64,000 bases of DNA, taken from the NCBI GenBank assembly GCA_013350335.1, contig CM023539.1, positions 23,057,043 through 23,121,042 on the forward strand. The letters run 5' to 3'. Shown one piece after another: positions 22,368-33,364 of the stretch (its first letter is position 1; every line of letters begins with the position of its first letter). Under the pieces are notes generated by a model. It worked only from the letters and a program-made list of their open reading frames with translations. It ran no database searches and had not been told where the DNA came from. Position numbers and translations under genes: made by a program. The stretch is from Chimonanthus salicifolius. Taxonomy: Eukaryota; Streptophyta; Magnoliopsida; Laurales; Calycanthaceae.

Positions 22368-22374
22368 ATTTATA
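22368..22374 (-). promoter_or_regulatory. TATA box of kiwellin copy 1
   Basis: The minus strand reads CTATAAATG about 87 bp upstream of the presumed start codon, conserved in copy 2 at 25457-25463. Confidence 0.6.
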
Positions 22375-22974
22375 GATAAGCAAAACGAGAGGCCAGAATA
22401 TCCTATTAGCTTCAGACACAATCATGCATCATATTCATGGCCATTTTCTTTCTTACACGTTGCTGCATTTCTAACTTTGATTACTAGTTTGCTTTGGAAT
22501 TTCCAGCAGTAAGCAATACCATCTTTTGTCCCACTGAAAATCCAAAATTGGAATTTGACTTGCCAATGCTTCTTATAGAATCTAAATAATTTTGGACTTT
22601 ATTAAGAGTTTGCAGATATGTAAGTGGTTTTCTAGATGCATTTTATTGGTTTAGATGGACTGTAACTTGTAATTATCATTTTGTCTATCCCTTTTTCTTG
22701 GCTTTTCTTAGCTTGTCTGTGGGCTGTTCTGTGCTTGGCACGGTCTGTGGGCTAAGCGTTTTTGGCTTCCCTGAGTTTTCTCTCAGCGTGATTTTTTGAT
22801 TTGGGAATATTATTCCCTATTTTTTAATGAAAATAGGACATAGGACTTTCAGCTTCAGACACCTTCTGTTCTTACTCTACCTATCTAGTACATAGGACTT
22901 TTTTCAGCACTGCACCTTGAATTTGGAAACAGTTAAAACTCAAGCTACTTATGTTATGGAAATTGCACAATTTC

Positions 22975-23402
22975 AAGCAAAATTTTGTGCAGCGAACACA
23001 TCAAATGGCGTCTATCCATCCAGTAACATTGTAGCCCTTACGAAAACTGCTTTAGAAATCTTTCTTGAGTGATGCTCCAAAGCATTCCCCTCCACAACTG
23101 TGACCAACTAAAATAAACTTTTCATTCTCGGGAAGATTCTGAAGATAATTAGTCAGTGGTTTTGCATACTCTGCCATTATTGCTATGGAGTTTGAATATG
23201 TGATATCAATCCCATACACCAAGAGATCTAAAGCGATGGGTTGCAGTCTTGCTTCCTCTAATAGAGAAATAGACTTGTACCAACACCATGCTCCAGATCC
23301 TTCTCCATGAATTTCTCTCCAAATCTTCATGCTTTCATTGCAAAGTTTGAATTTTACTGGTTTCCATCTTGGGCTTTTGAACTTAGTGAGCTTGAGCTTC
23401 AA
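22975..23402 (-). pseudogene. Methylesterase (MES11-like) pseudogene, copy 2
   Basis: Same gene fragment as copy 1, with the longest remaining frame (23052-23402). It shows IHGEGSGAWCWYKSISLLEEA, LALDLLVYGI-like strand residues, MAEYAKPLTNYLQNLPENEK and the nucleophile elbow GHSCGG. The frame then shifts at the same base as in copies 1 and 3, continues as ISKAVFVRATMLLDG, and meets the same TAG. N-terminal residues before IHGEG do not resemble the family's usual VLVHG strand, so the 5' part is also degraded. The C-terminal catalytic Asp and His are absent. Confidence 0.82.
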
Positions 23403-24813
23403 TCTGGGCCCACTTTAACAAGTGTTGAGAATTTACTACATGTACAATTAAAATCCAAAAATTATTACCATAATCCAAATTCTCATAATTGGACTTGAAT
23501 TAGGATAGTTTACAATAAATTCCAAATTATGTGGTAAAACTCAAACTTTCCAAAAATAGCAACGTTGGCCCAATTTCTGCATTTCTTCTCAATTTTAAGT
23601 CCTTTTCTTGAATTTCTCTGTTTTATCGGCAAAACTCCAAAATTCAAGAACTAACTAATCCAATATTTAGGGGAAAATTGTCATTTTTCTGTGTTCATCA
23701 ATGCATATCATCTTCTTCTTCCAATGGTAAGATTTTGATGTGATCACGAAATTGACAATAAGAGACACGGATAAACTAAGGCTCTAACTATCTCCCCCCT
23801 TTGTCAATTTCGTACTTTGGATGAGTTTTTGCAACTCGAATGAAAAAAGTTGTGACTCATTGAAGTCAAAATTATATTGAGCTTGTTAAACTCAGATTCA
23901 CTCTCTAAATTTTTCTGAATTTTAAATTATAAAGGTAGAAATCATCCATGCAAGAGATTCGTAATGCTCCATACATGGGAACTTGAGAGTAGATACATTA
24001 TTTCAATCATCAATTATGTCTTGTCTATGTGATAAATTATAAACTTCCAACTTCATGCGATCTAATGATCTTTGTAATTCTACTATAAACGCAATATTTT
24101 AATTAAGATAATGTTTAATAAAAAGAATAACAATGAAAAACTAATTATTGGCAATGACGTTTGTCTTCATAACGAGGTTGTCTGAAGTTTATCTGACATA
24201 GCCAATGAAGAGATCCTTGGGGTACCTTACTCTTATAATAGTATTTAATAATCGATATGATATAGTTGTGTGGTTAAAAAATTATAGGGTGACACTTAAA
24301 AAAGACAATTTTTTTGAATTTTTGGGACTTAAAGAATTATTTCTAATTATGAGACTAATTAAATATTTCTGACATAGTTATAATACATCACGATTTTGAA
24401 AGTTGGAAATTATCCTACCATATTCATTTTCGTAATGAGGATGACATCAAATGGTGCTGTGTGAAATATGTGAGATCCACCTTTTAAAATTTCGAGTTAA
24501 GTTCATTAATTTTTAAATACATAAGCAATGTGAGGTCTATTGGAATCCAAATCAAACCCCTTCCACTGCACACCCATTTATATCTGTAAATTGAGTTCTT
24601 ACCCAATTTGATATGCATCTAAGTTACACTGATCTAACCTTTTGAATTTCCGTTGCCAAATAAGAACGAATCTTTAGATAATCATTTCTACCATTTTATT
24701 TATTATCGATTAAAATTTAAGACTACTTATGGTCACATGCTTAAAGCCAGAATGCAATATAGTAACATAACAAAGCAAATGCATATGGTTTAAGGACGTA
24801 AGTAAAGGCAGAA

Positions 24814-25370
24814 TCATGCATCAGACCATGTAATATGATACTCTCCAACCTGCGATTTAGGGATCCTCAGAGCTTTTCGAACTGCAGGTGATGCATCTAC
24901 GATGTTGTTGTGGCATGGTGGTTGATAATCATGATCAACATCACACCCATAAACTGAGTCACACTCGTCGACGACTTTCGCAAGTACGGATCTACCATTG
25001 GCATTGATCTTTATGTTCTTCAGGCAGCGGCTTCCACCATTGTACCAACCTGTTGACAAAGCTACAACACTTTCATTATCGCTTGTAGGTACTTTGTCAC
25101 ATTCGGACTGGGAACCACCATCAGCCACCTTTAGCGAAGCTATTGATTGTCATTGTTGCCTTAGTGTGACGGGTAACAGGAGGCGAGCAATGGTATTGTG
25201 GGTACTTGTTGCCCTGTTTGCAACATTCAGAGTCATTCTCGGTGTTACATTTGTGGGCCTTGCCCAGTAAATAGCCGCTTGGACGGCAAGTTCCCATGGG
25301 AGAGCAGAAACTCCCCACATGGTGGCTTGCTACAAGTGCAAGAACTAGAGCTATCAGAAACTTAAGCCAT
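24814..25370 (-). pseudogene. Kiwellin pseudogene copy 2
   Basis: About 185 codons on the minus strand, close to normal kiwellin length. In order: signal-peptide-like [118 protein letters not shown] and the C-terminal ITWSDA. Two lesions are visible. One is an extra T just after the presumed ATG at 25370, which puts the signal peptide out of frame. The other is an extra base near 25122, inside the GGDGG loop, which creates an immediate stop. Neither is shared with copy 1. It is probably a recent pseudogene, but a sequencing error at either site cannot be excluded from sequence alone. Confidence 0.85.
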
Positions 25371-25456
25371 GTATTTCCCAAGCTTTTTCTCTTATTTTGC
25401 TTATTGTTGGCGTTGATTGTTTGATGGTGTGAGTCATGTTTGTTATCTGGGAATAC

Positions 25457-25463
25457 ATTTATA
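25457..25463 (-). promoter_or_regulatory. TATA box of kiwellin copy 2
   Basis: CTATAAATG on the minus strand, about 87 bp upstream of the presumed start, leaving room for a 5' UTR of about 55-60 bp. Confidence 0.6.
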
Positions 25464-25754
25464 GATAAGCAAAACGACAGGACAGAATAGTCTATTAGCT
25501 TAAGACACAATCATGCATCATATTCATGGGCGTTGTCTTTCCTACACGTTGCTGCATTTCTAACTTTGATTACTAGTTTGCTTTGGAATTTCCAGCAGTA
25601 TTCAATAACATCTTTTGTCCCATTGAAAATCCAAAATTGGAATTTGACTTGCCAATGCTTCTTTTAGAATCTAAATAATTTTGGACTTTATTAAGAGTTT
25701 GTAGAGATGTAAGTGGTTTTCTAGATGCATTTTATTGCTTTAGATGGACTGTGT

Positions 25755-26405
25755 AACTTGTAATTATCATTTTGTCTATGCCTTTTTCTTGGCTTTTCTT
25801 AGCCTGTCTGTGGGCTGTTCTGTGCTTGGCACGGTCTGTGGGCTGTGCGTTTTTGGCTTCCCTGAGTTTTCTCTCAGCATGACTTTTTGTTTTGGGAATA
25901 TTATTCCCTATTTTTGAATGAAAATAGGACATAGGACTTTCAGCTTCAGACACCTTCTGTTCGTACTCTACCTATCTAGTACATAGGACTTTTTTCAGCA
26001 CTGCACCTTGAATTTGGAAACAGTTAAAACTCAAGCTACTTATGTTATGGAAATTGCACAATTTCAAGCAAAATTTTGTGCAGCGAACACATCAAATGGC
26101 GTCTATCCATCCAGTAACATTTTAGCCCTTACGAAAACTGCTTTAGAAATCTTTCTTGAGTGATGCTCCAAAGCATTCCCCTCCACAACTGTGACCAACT
26201 AAAATAAACTTTTCATTCTCGGGAAGATTCTGAAGATAATTAGTCAGTGGTTTTGCATACTCTGCCATTATTGATATGGACTTTGAATGTGCGAGATCAA
26301 TCCCATACACCAAGAGATCTAAAGCAGTGGGATGCAGTCCTACTTCCTCTAATAGAGAAATGGACTAGTACCGAACACCATGCTCCAGATCCTTCTCCAT
26401 GAATC
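25755..26405 (-). repeat. Tandem unit 3, truncated
   Basis: Matches the first about 650 bp of units 1 and 2, then breaks within the methylesterase fragment at about 26405, where the Athila-like pol fragment starts. Confidence 0.88.
26068..26405 (-). pseudogene. Methylesterase pseudogene, copy 3 (truncated)
   Basis: Carries the same elbow GHSCGG, the same frameshift after GGECFGASLKK and the same TAG as copies 1 and 2. Its N-terminal part is further broken (stop near 26366, one-base insertion near 26372) and it ends at the junction with the Athila-like fragment. Confidence 0.8.
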
Positions 26406-26410
26406 TCTCC

Positions 26411-26830
26411 AAATCACCCCATATGGCGTAGCAACTTTATGAATCACCCCATATGATTTCATCAATTTTTCGAACGGGCGATTACAAAAATTCATACCAC
26501 CATCATTGATGATAGTTCGTGGAACACCAAATCTAGAGAAAATGTTTTCTTTCAAGAAACAGGTGTCAACCTTGTGATCATTGGTTTTGTATGCCATCGC
26601 TTCTACCCACTTTGATCATAGCCAACACCTACGAGGATATATAGATTGCCAAAATAATTAGGGAACGATCCCCAGAAATCAATGCCAAAAACATCAAAAG
26701 GTTCAACAGTTAAAATTGGGTTTAAAGCGTCATGTTTCGACGGGATATAGTTTCCTAATTTTTGACATCTATTACATGAAATACAGAAGGTATGAAGTAT
26801 CACGAAACATGGAGGGCCAGTAAAATCCAC
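26411..26830 (-). pseudogene. Athila-like integrase remnant
   Basis: The frame 26603-26830 has the zinc-binding tail CNRCQKLGNY and the first catalytic region DVFGIDFWGSFP. The frame 26349-26597 has KENIFSRFGVPRTIINDGGMNFCN (second Asp) and YGVIHKVATPY. The catalytic Glu region is missing because the fragment ends there. Confidence 0.88.
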
Positions 26831-27000
26831 TACTGCAAGATTTTTGCAATTGCCATTTTATCACTGAAGTGACCTTCACAGGCTTGATCATGACAGAAAC
26901 TTATGACACTTTGTTGTTCCCCTTCTGGGAAGCAACGATGAATTATTTGGTCCCTGCAATGCTTAAACAGATATTAATCGTCCCAAATAATTTTTTTGAT

Positions 27001-27762
27001 TTATGCCAAAAACTTAACTCTGTCTTGTCTAGTCCAATGCAGAGGCACTTGACTGTTTAAAAGATAATTGACAATATCAGCAAACCATGATACTTGGGAA
27101 ACTAACATGAGTTGCTCAGCAAGGAATGACTCAATGATAGGACGAGTGTCATCAGTAAACTCGGTTATCAATCTAGACAAATGGTCTACTACCACATTTT
27201 CAGAACCTTTCTTGTCCCAGATTTGAATGTCAAATTCTTGTAGCAAAAGTATCCATCGGATCAGGCGGGACTTAGCATCTTTCTTAGAAAGAAGATACTT
27301 GACTGCAGCACGATTTGAATAGATGATGACCATCGAACCCACTAAGTAAGATCGAAATTTGTCTAACACAAATACAAAAGCTAACAGATCTTTTTTCGTG
27401 GTGGAATAATGAAGCTAAGCATCATTCAACGTTTTGCTAGCATAATACATAACTTTGTTCATTCTTTATCCTAACACGACTCCTACTGCATAGTCAGAGG
27501 CATCGCACTTGATTTCAAATGGTACAAACCAGTCAGGTGGCTGTATGATTAGAGCAGAAGTCAGGAGTCTACAGAGAGGTCACAATATGTCATTGAATCC
27601 TTTGATAGACCTTCTGTAAAATCCAGCATGATCTAAGAATGACCTAATCTCTTTAACAGTTTGGGGTCTTGGCAAATTAGAGATTAGGTTAACTTTGGCT
27701 TTATCTACTTCAATTCCTTTTTCTAAAATAATGCGCCCTAGTACTATGTCTGATTTTACCAT
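27001..27762 (-). pseudogene. Athila-like RNase H and connection domain
   Basis: The frame 27580-27762 has LEKGIEVDKAKVNLISNLPRP and RSFLDHAGFYRRSIKGF (RT-RNase H connection). The frame 27001-27369 has LDKFRSYLVGS, IYSNRAAVKYLL and DHLSRL. The usual Asp of the SDHAAL motif reads Asn, so a catalytic acid is probably lost. Confidence 0.85.
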
Positions 27763-28180
27763 GAAGTGGCATCTTTCCCAATTAAGTACTAAGATTTTTT
27801 TCTTTGCACCTGACTAACACAAGAGTCAGATGGTGCAGGCACTCGTCCAAACTTGATCCAAAAACTTAGAAGTCATCCATAAAGACTTCATGCACCTCTG
27901 AAAGGTGGCGGGTGCATTACACAGTCTGAAAGGCATATGACGATAGGCAGAAATGTACCGAATGGACACGTGGAGGTTCTTTTCTCCTGGTCCTCAAGAG
28001 CAACATAGATTTGGTTATAGCCGGAATAATCATCAAGAAAACATTAGAATGCATGTCCGCTAAATGTTTAAGCATTTGATCGATGAATGGAATAGGGAAG
28101 TGATCCTTACGAGTGATAGTGTTCAACTTTCGGCAATCAATAAAAACTCTCCAACCTGTTTGCACGCGTGTTGGAACTAA
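27762..28180 (-). pseudogene. Athila-like reverse transcriptase remnant
   Basis: The frame 27917-28165 carries QTGWRVFIDCRKLNTITRKDHFPIPFIDQML (fingers and palm). Near 27860-27880 the catalytic FMDDF motif is readable but is followed immediately by a stop, and the frame between is shifted. Confidence 0.85.
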
Positions 28181-28777
28181 CTCATTTTCCTCATTTTTTA
28201 TTACCGTGACACTAGACTTTTTCGGGACAACTTGGATTGGGCTTACCCATGCACTGTCAAAAAATGGTTAAATGATTCCTGATTCAAAAGGTTTCAAAAT
28301 TTCGACATTCACTACGTCTCTGTGGTTCTCTAGATGTCTTGGAATTTTCTTCCAAATGAATTTTTTGCATGAACATAGAAGGGCTAATTCCTTTGAGATC
28401 GGTGATGGATCAGCCTATAGCTTCATGATGATCTCTTAAAACAGTCAGGAGTCTAGAATACTGCTCAGAAGTTAAGTCTGAATCTACGATAATTGGCAAT
28501 GTGTTTGAGGGTCCAAGATATGAATATTTGAGAGTCTCAGAGAGTATTTTAAGCTCTAATTCTAGGTGGCTTCTCGACAGATGGGACCTGAGATAGATTG
28601 AATTGACAGAAAGAGGTTAAATTTTGGTGATAGCATTCACGTCATTAAATTGAAATCCTTGCCTAAAGTAGACAATTATTTTTCGAACTGATCATTGCAA
28701 ATGGAGTGAAGGAAAAACACATCAACAGAATTCTAAATTAAATTAACCTCACATGGATCATCAGTGCAGAGAGGTTG

Positions 28778-29420
28778 TCAACATAGGCCAAAAACGTTGA
28801 GTTCGATTGTCAAGTCACCAAATGATAATCTAAGCATACAATTTTGGCAATTGATTACGGAGTGGCAAAAAATGGTCAGTCCAAGAATGACTTGGATATG
28901 CCCATTGTCGTTCTGAGTGAGTTGTTTATCCAATACCTCACAATCTACAGGAAAGTAGAAATCGTCAACCTTAACTAAAACATCTTCTATCACTCCTCTT
29001 GGAATTTTCACAGAACGGTCAGCTAACTGTAGGGTGATAGAAGTAGGTTTCAACTCTCCCAAACCTAACTGCTTATAAATGGAGTATCGCAGTAGGCTAA
29101 CACTAGCTCTAAGATCTAATAAGGACCTGTCAATTGTGTATGTACCAATGGTACAAGCAATAGTTGGACATCCAGGATCCTTATGCTTAATTGGAAATGG
29201 CTTTTGGAGGAGTGCACTCGCATTTTCTGCTAGAAAAGCATTTGTGGAGACGTTAGTTCTCCACTTTATTGTACATAGATCTTTGAGAAATTTGGCATAT
29301 GAAGGTACCTGATTGATGTCATCCAATAGAGGGATATTGATACTGATATGTTTGAAAACCTCTTATATGCCACCATAAGGTATCTTTTGTTTTACAGATA
29401 ACCTATTGAGGGTATGGAGC
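28778..29420 (-). pseudogene. Athila-like protease and gag linker
   Basis: The frame 28778-29326 shows YAKFLKDLCTIKWRTNV, KHKDPGCPTIACTIG, the protease site as DLRASVSLL (family usually DLGAS), LGLGELKPTSITLQLADRS and FPVDCEVLD. Upstream, VFKHISINIPLLDDINQ is readable across one stop. The Gly to Arg change in the active-site turn would inactivate the protease. Confidence 0.88.
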
Positions 29421-29479
29421 CCTAGGTGAAAATGTTTTCTTAGTAGAGAAATCCGGTGGATTCTGGACTAGGGATGAAC

Positions 29480-31036
29480 TTAGTGAGTTATCTGGTTGCT
29501 TGGTTGATCATTGATTTGTTCTTCTGGGAAATCCTCTGACCAAGAGTCTCGTATGCACCGACCCCTCGATGATGGACTTAAACAACACCTCGTGGTCGAC
29601 GACTCACCGGTATAAAACTTATGAGTTCTGAACTGTGAACTCATAAGGGATCTCGATAAAACAAACATCTCGATATTTCAAGACCGATCGAGAGTAACAG
29701 TACCGACCCCTCCGTAAAGGGTGACATATCGTTTTGGGCAAGAGGTTTCTAGACTTGAAACTATTATCAGCATGTTTTTGCCCTAGACCGGGCCTCTCGT
29801 ATGGACCGGCATCTCGGTGCCAAAATTGTCGACCCATCAGCGACAATGACATGTCGATCGGGAAAGAATATTACCGCTGGGAGTGAACTTAATGCACAAT
29901 AGTCGGGTTTGTAATGGTAACATTTCTAGTCACTGACCACTCGGTGAAACCAACCTGTCGGTGCATTACCGTTACTGCAACTAGTTGTCTTCTCTATAAA
30001 AACCGATCTTTATGTAACCAGTTGGTATCCTTTGGCAAAATTAGTTGGACCCTCATCATTATCAGTGAGCTTAAACAAATGCCAACATAAGGATCACTCT
30101 CTCTGTCGTGTTTACATTTGGGGAATCAGATACCACCAATCAGATAGATTGAGTTGTGAGAGAGAGAGGAGAGAATGATGAAAACTCATAAACAACAAAT
30201 CTACAGATTGAGTTCGAAAGTGTGAAAGAGAAGGAAAGGACCATAAACTAGGAAAACTTGGTAAAACTGGTTTCCTTGTCACCCTGGATTGTGATTGCCT
30301 CATGAGGACTATAAGGAGGAGCGTCTGCACTAGCACATATTAGGTAGATCTTGAAAAAGCACACATCAGGAGAAAGAGCTTCAAAGGCAAGTGCTTCTTG
30401 GTTTTAATTTTATTTTATAACCTTTGTTCTGAAAGTGGATTAAAGGGGATTTGCTCTGGAACCACTATAAAAAACTCTGGAGCGTCGTCTCCGGCACGGT
30501 GGTGGGTGGAATTCCAAGCCAAATGGATAGGTGGAATTTTTATTCGACGGTGGCGGGTGATATTCCCAGCCGATTGAGTGAGGTGAATTCCTACTCTACT
30601 TGTGAGGATGTAGGTCCTCACTTAGTGGATTTTGAGGATAGCTCAAGGTTGAGCAAGTCCTAACAGTGGATATAGGTTGGCTAACAGAACGACTTTAAAT
30701 TGGTCTCATGGTGTTTCATATTTGTGTGTTTGTATTTATCATTTAAGTACTCTTCTCAACACACATCACTTTGCATATTGATTGTCGTCTATTACACACT
30801 GCGCACAAGCATCGATAATCAAGCAATATTTAAAGGGTCATAATCTTAGTGTCAATGTTCAAAGAACTTATAAATAATTTGTCACACTAAACAAATCTCT
30901 TGATTAATATTCCCCCGCACTTGAAATAATCAAGAAATTTGTAAAACCATGCAAAATGGGATTGAACTATTCACCCCTCCCCCCTTCTTCTAGGGTGAAT
31001 CATGTTGTTCTAGCACCATGGACAATGGTTCTTTCA
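29480..31036 (+). mobile_element. SIRE-type copia LTR, another subfamily
   Basis: The right end CTTTCA at 31036 is followed by the primer-binding-like TTGGTATCAAATCC. Features shared with the SIRE LTR at 15601-17193 are AGAAAGAGCTT near 30370, the AAGTGGATTA and ACCACTATAAAAAACTC blocks near 30435-30478, CTAACAGTGGATATAGGTT near 30660, and the CTATTCACCCCTCCCCCCTTC end. The left border is an estimate, placed where the Athila-like reading stops. No coding content. Confidence 0.65.
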
Positions 31037-31700
31037 ATTGGTATCAAATCCTTGTGCTTTTGAGAAAGGATGTAACCATCCGAGTTGATCCGTGCTAGAA
31101 CAATGGATTTGAGAGAAAGCCATGATATTTCCAAACCTCCATTTGTGATGAAAAATGGAATGAAGAACAAAAAAATGTTTTCATCACTAGACATGTTTGG
31201 AAATAGATGAATATAAAGTGTTCTGTGCCTATGGAAGAGGTATTGGATAAACCCTCAACTTTCGTGACCTCTCAGCCCAAAGACCAAAAGTGTTTGGACT
31301 AGTGATTAATTAACTATGTACTTTAAACCAAACACTTGTAGCATTCATTAGTGTTGTTTCATAACATGCTTTCCACATATTTAAAAGATATGAAACAACA
31401 AAAGAAGCTGAAAGAATCCACGAAAAATTTGATTCTAGCCCAATGGATGACACCACCAATCTTGACCAATGTATGTACTAAGAACATAGGTGAATGGTCC
31501 ATCTATTGAAAAAGTCCAAGCTAAATCCTCTAGAGAAGAAGAAGATAGAGAAAATGAACTTAATGAAGGTAGTAACCTCCAAGTATCCTATGAGGCCATG
31601 TACCAAAGTGTATGCCTCGTATGTTAGGACAACATCATGGTACAAAATTTGAAATTGTTGACTCAAAAGATCAAATGGGAAGGCACCCAAGATTAAAACC
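31037..31700 (+). pseudogene. Degenerate copia internal start (gag traces)
   Basis: Right after the primer-binding site a copia-gag-like start is faintly readable (HDISKPPFVMKNGM..., then a stop). Downstream are fragments that fit the gag helical region. No frame longer than about 60 codons. I am unsure how far the element extends. Confidence 0.4.
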
Positions 31701-31995
31701 AGATTTGAAAAAAGACCATCACTGGATTGTGAACTCAGATTCCAAGTCTCACAATAATTGTGTTCAAATGTGTAAAGGGATTCACATTTGAAACATGTTT
31801 TGGAATCACCTTGTATCTTGCCTTAAATCCACGTTCGTGTTTGATTGTTGGATTAATCTTATACAAGATACTTGCATGTAATGTAGGTTTGCACTTTAGT
31901 ATTGGATTGTACTTGTCTCATTTCATTTCATACGCCATGTGATTTGTGCATCTTTAGGAAATGAATGTAGTGGCATTACCTTATGTATAAAGTGT

Positions 31996-32123
31996 AATGT
32001 ACTCATACACAGAGTTGTTTCGTTCCAAGTTCTTAAACTTATGAATCTCATTTCGATTTAATGTACTCATACACAGTGTCGTTTCATTCCAAGTTCTTAA
32101 ACTTATGAATCTCATTTCGAATG
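31996..32123 (+). repeat. 64-bp direct repeat, 2 copies
   Basis: AATGTACTCATACACAG begins at 31996 and again at 32060. Both copies contain CCAAGTTCTTAAACTTATG. Confidence 0.85.
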
Positions 32124-32712
32124 AAACATGCTCTATGCCCTTAAATGGATTTTTGGTGTGACCTACCAAAAGTGTTGATCAAAATGATCAAATACACTTA
32201 ACTGAAGTCCATTTTTATATAACAGTCCTTTCAAGAAATCGAAGTATACTTGAAAGAATTGTAAAAATGTTTATGATGTTTTGGGTAATAACATGATAAC
32301 ATGCATACGAGCTGTGTGTGTAGCATTGTACTTCATTTCCATATGCATGGTAACCATATTCAACAGGAAATGAATGTATGATCAGTGTGTTTTGTGTCTC
32401 ATTCCAATATTCGCTAGATTATATATTATGTAGAATGACTCATGTTCATAGACACCTTGCCTTTCCTAAAGCCTGAAAGTGTCGCAACACATGACATCAC
32501 ACACCTGGGCAATATATTTGAATTGGTAAATTAAATGTGCCCAAGGTACTTGGATTGGTTTGGATCCAGAAGAGATCTATAATCCATGTTTTGTGCCTAT
32601 TTTAGAAGGATAAATAAATCTTCAAATGGCACAAAAATGGTGTAAATGTATGAATCATCATTGGTATTCAAAGGTGTATAAGCAAAGCTTGAGAAATTAT
32701 GAACATTGCAAG

Positions 32713-32732
32713 CACACACACACACACACACA
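32713..32732 (+). repeat. (CA)10 microsatellite
   Basis: Ten uninterrupted CA units. Confidence 0.95.
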
Positions 32733-32891
32733 AAATACCTAGTCATCCTTCAAGTTAGAACCCAGGTCGAAGGATAGACTAGTCGGAGGAACAGACAAGT
32801 CGGTACTGTTGGAAATCAAAACACTATCTGAAAGGGGGAAAAATCGAAAAGGGAGACAGGTCGACATTTGTCGACATATCGACACAGACCG

Positions 32892-33364
32892 TGTAACACC
32901 CAAAATTTTCAATGCATAAATATATTGGATTTTGTCTATTTAAATTGTTAAATTGGTTGAATTTAAGATTTATAGATGAAATGGACCTTAGATGGGTAAA
33001 GAAGTTGAATCAATAACCCAATTAAGATCCAATGGATCATGGATAGGATTCAATTTGAAAGTAATTGGGTAAATGTAATTAAATGGGTCAATTGCCCAAT
33101 TGGGACCCAATGGGTCATAGGTGAACTGATTTTAAGGTAAATGGGTAATGCTAATTTGATTGGATCAGCTACCCAATTAAAGCCCAAATCCACATCATCA
33201 AGTGATACGGCAAGGATGTGATCCACGTGCCATGTGGTGACCATGTCACCACATGCATGATCGGCTAGGTCATGGATGACTTGCTCAACCATGAGTGAAC
33301 TCAATTGAGTTCGAATTTAATTAAGTACAAGTCTTAAGTTTAAAAGAATTAAAAATGCTTGAGT
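32892..33364 (+). mobile_element. Outer Tekay-like LTR, left part
   Basis: Starts with TGTAACACCCAAAATTTTCAAT at 32892, the usual LTR head of this group. It is interrupted at 33364 by the complete Tekay element and resumes at 49262. The TGAGT at 33360-33364 is duplicated at 49262-49266. Confidence 0.85.

Larger units (their letters stand above)
22674..25754 (-). repeat. Tandem unit 2, uninterrupted
   Basis: A complete 3081-bp unit holding one methylesterase pseudogene and one kiwellin pseudogene. It is collinear with unit 1 (4776-6055, 12738-14037, 22151-22673) and with the start of unit 3. It provides the empty-site sequence for both insertions in unit 1. Confidence 0.9.
26406..29470 (-). 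mobile_element. Athila-like Ty3/gypsy internal fragment, decayed
   Basis: On the minus strand the order is gag end, protease, RT, RNase H and integrase, typical of gypsy elements. The wording fits the Athila type (VPSYAKFLKDLCT before protease, TRVQTGWRV before RT). No LTR, primer-binding site or target duplication belongs to it. Both ends are broken: the left inside integrase at the conserved TPY before the expected HPQTSGQ, the right in the gag-protease linker. Stops and shifts occur every 100-250 codons. Confidence 0.87.
31701..32891. other. Unassigned stretch
   Basis: No gene or element recognised. It contains a two-copy 64-bp repeat (31996-32123), a (CA)10 microsatellite at 32713-32732, and at 32825-32890 repeated GTCGAC words (AGGTCGACATTTGTCGACAT...). 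Confidence 0.5.

Noticed and set aside
22136..22421. Long upstream extensions of the kiwellin frames as true N-termini
   Set aside because: They start upstream of or at the conserved TATA box. The hydrophobic signal peptide and a better-placed ATG lie further downstream.
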